From CAZGLR01 sp964526635 (lineage in GTDB: Bacteria; Zixibacteria; MSB-5A5; GN15; JAAZOE01), in NCBI GenBank assembly GCA_964526635.1, contig CAZGLR010000134.1, positions 1 to 8,359 on the forward strand: 8,359 nucleotides of DNA. Reading direction: 5' to 3'. Positions 5,726 through 8,359 of the stretch are shown here, piece after piece. A model generated the notes under the pieces. It was given only the letters and a program-made list of their open reading frames with translations. It did no database searches and was not told where the DNA came from. The position numbers and the translations under genes are program-made. Every line of letters starts with the position of its first letter. Position 1 is the stretch's first letter.

Positions 5726-5905
5726 ATCAGGAGAAATTAGGGCTATTGTATCTACGAAAACTTCTGCAATCTTTGTTCCTCGACTTCTTATACCGCCTAA
5801 ACCGGACCGGGTTCCGCAATTTAGCTGTCTTATGCTCTTTTTTTTTGCGAAAAACTGTAACAAATCGCCGGAAAGTCTGTTTTTTCGGGTAAACACCCAT
5901 ATTTT
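5726..5905. other. AT-rich spacer upstream of the redox operon
   Basis: No gene was seen. The stretch includes a run of nine or ten T residues near 5838-5847 and a small GGGT-AAAC-ACCC hairpin near 5888-5899. Short reading frames on both strands here have no family features and conflict with each other. Confidence 0.4.
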
Positions 5906-5934
5906 TGAATCGTTTGGGCGACCTCGGTATCCAA
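5906..5934 (+). promoter_or_regulatory. possible promoter of the OsmC-DUF302-FmdB-thioredoxin operon
   Basis: The -35 candidate TTGAAT (5906-5911) is 17 nt from TATCCA (5929-5934). The -10 box is poor, so this is tentative. The spacing to the ribosome-binding site at 5944 is sensible. Confidence 0.3.
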
Positions 5935-5958
5935 AGCTGTGATAGGAGGAAAAGCGGC

Positions 5959-6375
5959 GTGGAAATACAAATGCACTGGAAAGGCGGCCTGAAATTTACC
6001 GGCACCTCGATATGGGGTCATGAGATAGTCATCGATTCCTCAAAAAAATCCGGCGGCAATGAAGAGGGATATCAGCCGATGGAGCTCATGATTTTCGGGC
6101 TGGCCGCCTGCACCGGGATAGATATCGTGCGGATCAGCGACAAGATGCGCCTTGAGCTGACCGACCTGGATGTAAAAGTCAAAATCACTCAGGCCGAAGA
6201 GCCGCCGCGCGAGGTCACCGCCGCTCATATTGAATATGTTGTAACCGGCAAAGACATTAAGCCGTCAAAAATCGAAAAGGCCATCGATTTGTCGGTTAAT
6301 AAGTATTGTACGGTCGGCGCCACCATGCGCGGTATAACCGAGATCACCCACAGCTATACGATTAAGGAGGTCTGA
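5959..6375 (+). CDS. OsmC family protein (thiol-dependent peroxidase fold)
   Basis: The product is 138 residues, the usual OsmC/Ohr/YhfA length. OsmC proteins reduce organic hydroperoxides with a pair of cysteines, and some subgroups have other thiol roles. Both cysteines are visible: Cys51 in GLAACTG, after Glu42 in QPMELMIFG, and Cys117 in NKYCTVGATM. The N-terminal FTGTS and H-E-I-V-I-D strands fit the dimer-forming beta sheet. The GTG at 5959 is chosen as start because AGGAGG (5944-5949) lies 9 nt upstream. An ATG twelve bases later and an in-frame upstream ATG at 5905 are less likely. The next gene begins 2 nt after the stop, so this is the first gene of a tight operon. Subgroup and substrate cannot be fixed; sequence style is closer to YhfA/OsmC-like than to classical Ohr. 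Confidence 0.9.
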   Translation: MEIQMHWKGGLKFTGTSIWGHEIVIDSSKKSGGNEEGYQPMELMIFGLAACTGIDIVRISDKMRLELTDLDVKVKITQAEEPPREVTAAHIEYVVTGKDIKPSKIEKAIDLSVNKYCTVGATMRGITEITHSYTIKEV

Positions 6376-6377
6376 TA

Positions 6378-6776
6378 ATGATGGATCAACTGGAATACAA
6401 TAAGGAAACCGATCGCGGATTCGATGAAGTCGTGGCAGATGTAGAAAGATTGACCGCCGAAAAGCAGTTTCGGGTTCTGCATATTCATAATGTCCAGGAA
6501 ACACTGGCCGAAAAGGGCTTCCAGCGGGAGCCATTGAAAATAATCGAAATCTGCAGCGCCAAATTCGCCCATGAGGCGACCGGCAAAGATATCCGAACAA
6601 CGTTGTTCATGCCGTGTAAAATTAACGTGTACACCGAAGACGGCAAGACGAAGTTGAAAGCCATGAGGCCATCGGCTATCGCTCAGTTTATGCCGGAATC
6701 CGGATTAAATAGTCTGGCCGGTGAAGTCGATGGTATCATTACCGGCATTGTCGATCAGGCCGCAGCAGGCAAATAA
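6378..6776 (+). CDS. DUF302 domain protein
   Basis: This 132-residue protein has no signal peptide or membrane segment. The core LKIIEICSAKFAHEAT (about 53-68) followed by LFMPCKINVYTEDGK (about 76-90) and KLKAMRPS (about 92-99) is the DUF302 signature: a small alpha/beta domain ending one strand with a conserved Pro-Cys. Cys59 and Cys80 are the only cysteines. DUF302 proteins have no settled biochemical role; they are often found near redox and sulfur genes and sometimes carry heme or thiols. AAGGAGG (6364-6370) sits inside the end of the OsmC gene, 7 nt before the ATG at 6378. A second ATG follows at 6381. It is co-transcribed with the OsmC gene and the zinc-ribbon gene. Confidence 0.85.
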   Translation: MMDQLEYNKETDRGFDEVVADVERLTAEKQFRVLHIHNVQETLAEKGFQREPLKIIEICSAKFAHEATGKDIRTTLFMPCKINVYTEDGKTKLKAMRPSAIAQFMPESGLNSLAGEVDGIITGIVDQAAAGK

Positions 6777-6789
6777 GGAAACAGAAGTT

Positions 6790-6999
6790 ATGCCGATGTA
6801 TGAGTACAAATGCCAGGAGTGCGGGAAAAAATTCGAGGAACTGATTCCGTCAGTCAAATCAGAAATTCTGCCTCGCTGTCCGCTGTGCGGTTCGGATAAT
6901 ACCCGCAAGCAGTTTTCGACCTTTGCGGCATCGGTGAAAAGCTCATCTTCTGCTCCGCCATCGTGTGCTACCGGCGGATGCGGCAGCGGCTTTTCATGA
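6790..6999 (+). CDS. FmdB/CxxC_CxxC_SSSS-type zinc-ribbon protein
   Basis: This small protein of 69 residues begins MPMYEYKCQECGKKFE, the classic FmdB opening. Two zinc-ligand pairs are seen, C8-x-x-C11 and C30-x-x-C33 (PRCPLCGS), then the RKQFSTF segment and a Ser-rich linker. The tail adds two further cysteines (C59 and C64, in CATGGCGSGFS), common in this family. FmdB was named as a putative regulator of formamidase or methylamine genes, but most members are uncharacterised. The start is ATG 6790, with AAGGA (6775-6779) 10 nt upstream overlapping the previous stop; an in-frame upstream ATG would lie inside the DUF302 gene and is unlikely. It is third in the operon. Confidence 0.9.
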   Translation: MPMYEYKCQECGKKFEELIPSVKSEILPRCPLCGSDNTRKQFSTFAASVKSSSSAPPSCATGGCGSGFS

Positions 7000-7016
7000 G
7001 CGTCTTAACACAAAAT

Positions 7017-7031
7017 CCCGCCGTGAGCGGG
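7017..7031 (+). promoter_or_regulatory. hairpin next to the thioredoxin-like ribosome-binding site
   Basis: CCCGC (7017-7021) pairs with GCGGG (7027-7031) around a 5-nt loop and abuts the Shine-Dalgarno TAAGGA (7032-7037). There is no T-tract, so it is not a terminator. It could tune translation of the next gene or stabilise the processed mRNA. Confidence 0.45.
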
Positions 7032-7044
7032 TAAGGATTCAACT

Positions 7045-7566
7045 ATGAAAAAGAGCATCCTGGTTCTAAGCATCCTGATAATCGGATACTTTCTGGTCAC
7101 GATCATAACCGGCGGTGGACCGGTCGGAGACAGTTGGCAGACAAACATCGCCTGGGCCGATCCCCAGACCAGCGCCGATGATATCAGGGGTGCCGATAAA
7201 CCATTGTACATATTCGTGACCACCGAATGGTGCACGTATTGCAAGAAGATGAAAGGCGAGACATTTACCGATGCCAAAGTGCAGAAAGCCCTCAACAACA
7301 ATTTCGTGAGTGTGGTCATCGATCCGGAAAAGAAAGGTACGACCTCAATCCTGGGACGCGAGATGACCTATGCCGAAGCGGCCCGAGAACTGGGTGTGCG
7401 TGGCTACCCGGCAAATTTTTTCTATACGCCGCAGGGTGATCTCATCGGCGGTCAGCCCGGCTATATCGGCGCCGACCAGTTTGCCTCGCTGGCCGGATAT
7501 ATTGGCGAGGGTCACTACCGGAAAATGACGTTTACCGAGTACCTGGCCGGTCCGGGAGCAGGATGA
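7045..7566 (+). CDS. exported thioredoxin-like protein with CxxC (SoxW/thioredoxin_7 type)
   Basis: The product has 173 residues. The N-terminus (MKKSILVLSILIIGYFLVTI) is a signal peptide or single membrane anchor, so the domain acts outside the cytoplasm. The thioredoxin fold is shown by the strand PLYIFVTTEWC (53-63), the active site C63-T-Y-C66, KMKGETF after it, the VVIDPEK strand (90-96) and the cis-proline loop GVRGYPANFF (117-126), then GYIGADQF (139-146). The insertion and the Glu-Trp-Cys entry resemble SoxW/DsbD-gamma-like or thioredoxin_7 proteins that reduce periplasmic disulfides. TAAGGA ends 7 nt before the ATG. It is last in the operon, 45 nt after the zinc-ribbon gene, with a strong terminator downstream. 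A reductant partner such as DsbD/CcdA is not in the window. Confidence 0.9.
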   Translation: MKKSILVLSILIIGYFLVTIITGGGPVGDSWQTNIAWADPQTSADDIRGADKPLYIFVTTEWCTYCKKMKGETFTDAKVQKALNNNFVSVVIDPEKKGTTSILGREMTYAEAARELGVRGYPANFFYTPQGDLIGGQPGYIGADQFASLAGYIGEGHYRKMTFTEYLAGPGAG

Positions 7567-7623
7567 TGTTAAAAAACACGAGAAGATAGCGTTTCATTCT
7601 CCTTTTGTTTGGTGGTGAAAGAG

Positions 7624-7654
7624 ATAGCGGGTTCGTTGTGAGCCCGCTATTTTT
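7624..7654 (+). terminator. strong intrinsic terminator closing the redox operon
   Basis: ATAGCGGGTTC (7624-7634) pairs with GAGCCCGCTAT (7640-7650) over 11 bp, with one G-T pair, around a 5-nt loop. The pairing T and four more T residues give TTTTT. It lies 57 nt after the thioredoxin-like stop. Confidence 0.9.
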
Positions 7655-7696
7655 CTGAGGCAGCGATGAATCAACAGTAGTGCATAACTTTTTCGG

Positions 7697-7773
7697 GGTG
7701 GCCCGGAGTCTTTGGAAGTCGGACCAAAAAACAGATAATGCTTATGGCCTGCATTCAAAGACCGCAGGCCACC
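7697..7773. repeat. diverged BIME-like inverted pair
   Basis: GGTGGCC (7697-7703) is complementary to GGCCACC (7767-7773), and GTCTTTG (7708-7714) to CAAAGAC (7756-7762), with symmetric 4-nt internal loops between them. An alternative local hairpin TGGCCTGC (7745-7752) / GCAGGCCA (7764-7771) uses the right half. The layout GGTG-palindrome ... palindrome-CACC and the shared AGTCTTT in the left palindrome match the pairs at 5128 and 5432, although the sequence differs widely. Confidence 0.6.
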
Positions 7774-7789
7774 ACAATCATATGATTGT
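7774..7789. promoter_or_regulatory. perfect 16-bp palindrome
   Basis: ACAATCATATGATTGT is fully self-complementary with no spacer and directly abuts the diverged repeat pair. It could be an operator for a dimeric regulator or part of the repeat. It lies between convergent genes, downstream of both, which argues against a promoter operator. Confidence 0.4.
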
Positions 7790-7821
7790 ATTGGGGGACG
7801 GTCCGAGTACCATTCACACTG

Positions 7822-7847
7822 AACGGGCGGGCAAACCCCGCCTTTAC
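7822..7847. repeat. small palindrome, AACGGGCG...CGCC-TTTAC type, copy B
   Basis: GGCGGG (7826-7831) pairs with CCCGCC (7837-7842) around a 5-nt loop. The flanks AAC and TTAC and the AACGGGCG start are shared with 5586-5612, while the loop differs. It lies 24 nt beyond the stop of the minus-strand THEP1 gene. No U-tract follows on the minus strand, so it is not an obvious terminator. Confidence 0.55.
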
Positions 7848-7870
7848 GACAGATTTTGATTTAGATTATC

Positions 7871-8359
7871 CTACCGTCGACTGCACGCGATAATCTTCTG
7901 CATCAAAGAATCGAAATTATTCCGGGTCAAATCGAAAAGGGCAATATCGCCGCGTTGCTTGATTTTGCTGATTAGGCCATCGCCCTTCTTGGCGATTGTC
8001 GCAATAACTCTTTTGTCGCTGTGAAGCAGATCGGTGATCAAGCGACGGAACAAATGCGAATACAACTCCATCTTGCCAATCTCATCGATAATCGCGATCG
8101 TGCTGTCGGACGCCGCCGGATTGAGGCTAATCAGAAAATCATCGAATCCCTCGATATCGACGCCATATTTGCCCACCCGGTGCCGTGAGATGATTGATGT
8201 ATGGGCCAGCAGCTTACGGTCGCCATCGAATGAGACCAGTTCGAATCCGCAGCGCTGATCATTGGCACGGATTTCTTTGGTATAAAACCCGATTGGAGAC
8301 AGAATCTGCAGCTCATCGGCGATGCGCTTAATCAGGGTGGTTTTACCGACTCCCGGCAG
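7871..8359 (-). CDS. THEP1-type nucleoside-triphosphatase, N-terminus off the window
   Basis: 162 residues are visible; the first roughly 10 (start codon and first strand) lie beyond the right edge. The visible part begins inside the P-loop, LPGVGKTTLIKRI, followed by the ADELQ...GFYTKEIR segment typical of the THEP1 family. RVGKYGVDI (61-69) leads to the Walker B string IAIIDEIGKMEL (88-99), then the family-typical VIATIAKKGD (118-127) and the C-terminal LFDLTRNNFDSL (141-152). THEP1 proteins are slow, broad-specificity NTPases/nucleotide phosphatases, conserved from archaea to humans, with an unclear biological role. The gene is convergent with the redox operon and separated from it by about 300 bp of repeats. 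The visible 162 residues plus the missing start fit the family length of about 170-180. Confidence 0.9.
   Translation of the reverse strand: MPGVGKTTLIKRIADELQILSPIGFYTKEIRANDQRCGFELVSFDGDRKLLAHTSIISRHRVGKYGVDIEGFDDFLISLNPAASDSTIAIIDEIGKMELYSHLFRRLITDLLHSDKRVIATIAKKGDGLISKIKQRGDIALFDLTRNNFDSLMQKIIACSRR

Noticed and set aside
5539..5942. Overlapping plus-strand frames of about 120 codons
   Set aside because: They span the small palindrome, the nested stem and the minus-strand terminator, lack a ribosome-binding site and show no protein family features.
5663..6021. Minus-strand short frames upstream of the OsmC gene
   Set aside because: They conflict with each other and with the OsmC start; composition is Arg/Lys/Phe-rich without any pattern, and one reads through the terminator hairpin.
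7017..7031. Terminator between the zinc-ribbon and thioredoxin-like genes
   Set aside because: The 5-bp hairpin is followed by the Shine-Dalgarno sequence rather than a T-tract, so the operon is taken to continue.
7871..8176. Short 101-residue version of the THEP1 gene starting at an internal ATG
   Set aside because: The frame stays open to the window edge and encodes the Walker A motif upstream, so the internal ATG is not the start.

Overview
The window looks like a chromosomal segment of a Gram-negative, probably uncultured, bacterium. It has moderate GC content, several exported proteins, and short operons separated by palindrome-rich spacers. A seven-motif FG-GAP protein, a YbbR protein and THEP1, together with the repeat-filled spacers, fit an FCB-group or candidate-division genome such as Zixibacteria. 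That placement is a guess from gene content and style; no marker in the window proves it.

Layout, left to right. (1) The 3' half of a tRNA-Lys(CTT) and its terminator (1-91), then a spacer ending in a good sigma70-type promoter (397-425). (2) A plus-strand run (450-3912): an exported FG-GAP/VCBS beta-propeller protein, a YbbR/CdaR-like membrane-anchored protein, and tsaD (tRNA t6A synthesis), which overlaps the YbbR gene by four bases. (3) A roughly 106-nt candidate structured RNA containing a cUUCGg tetraloop and ending in an intrinsic terminator (3988-4093). (4) A stand-alone exported DUF6515-like protein with its own promoter (4228-4824). (5) A repeat island (about 4880-5725): two near-identical copies of a 214-bp unit, 304 bp apart, each carrying an inverted pair of REP-like palindromes, followed by further hairpins and an orphan minus-strand terminator. 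(6) A compact thiol/redox-flavoured operon (5959-7566): OsmC-like peroxidase, DUF302 protein, FmdB-type zinc ribbon and exported thioredoxin-like protein, closed by a strong terminator. (7) A convergent spacer with a diverged REP-like pair, a perfect 16-bp palindrome and a second copy of a small palindrome also found in the repeat island. (8) The 3' part of a minus-strand THEP1-type NTPase running off the right edge.

The clearest candidates for something undescribed are the REP/BIME-like palindrome family (three inverted pairs plus a second small palindrome family, with no transposase in view), the structured RNA between tsaD and the DUF6515 gene, and the OsmC-DUF302-FmdB-thioredoxin gene set. 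No CRISPR array, phage gene, toxin-antitoxin pair or transposase was seen.
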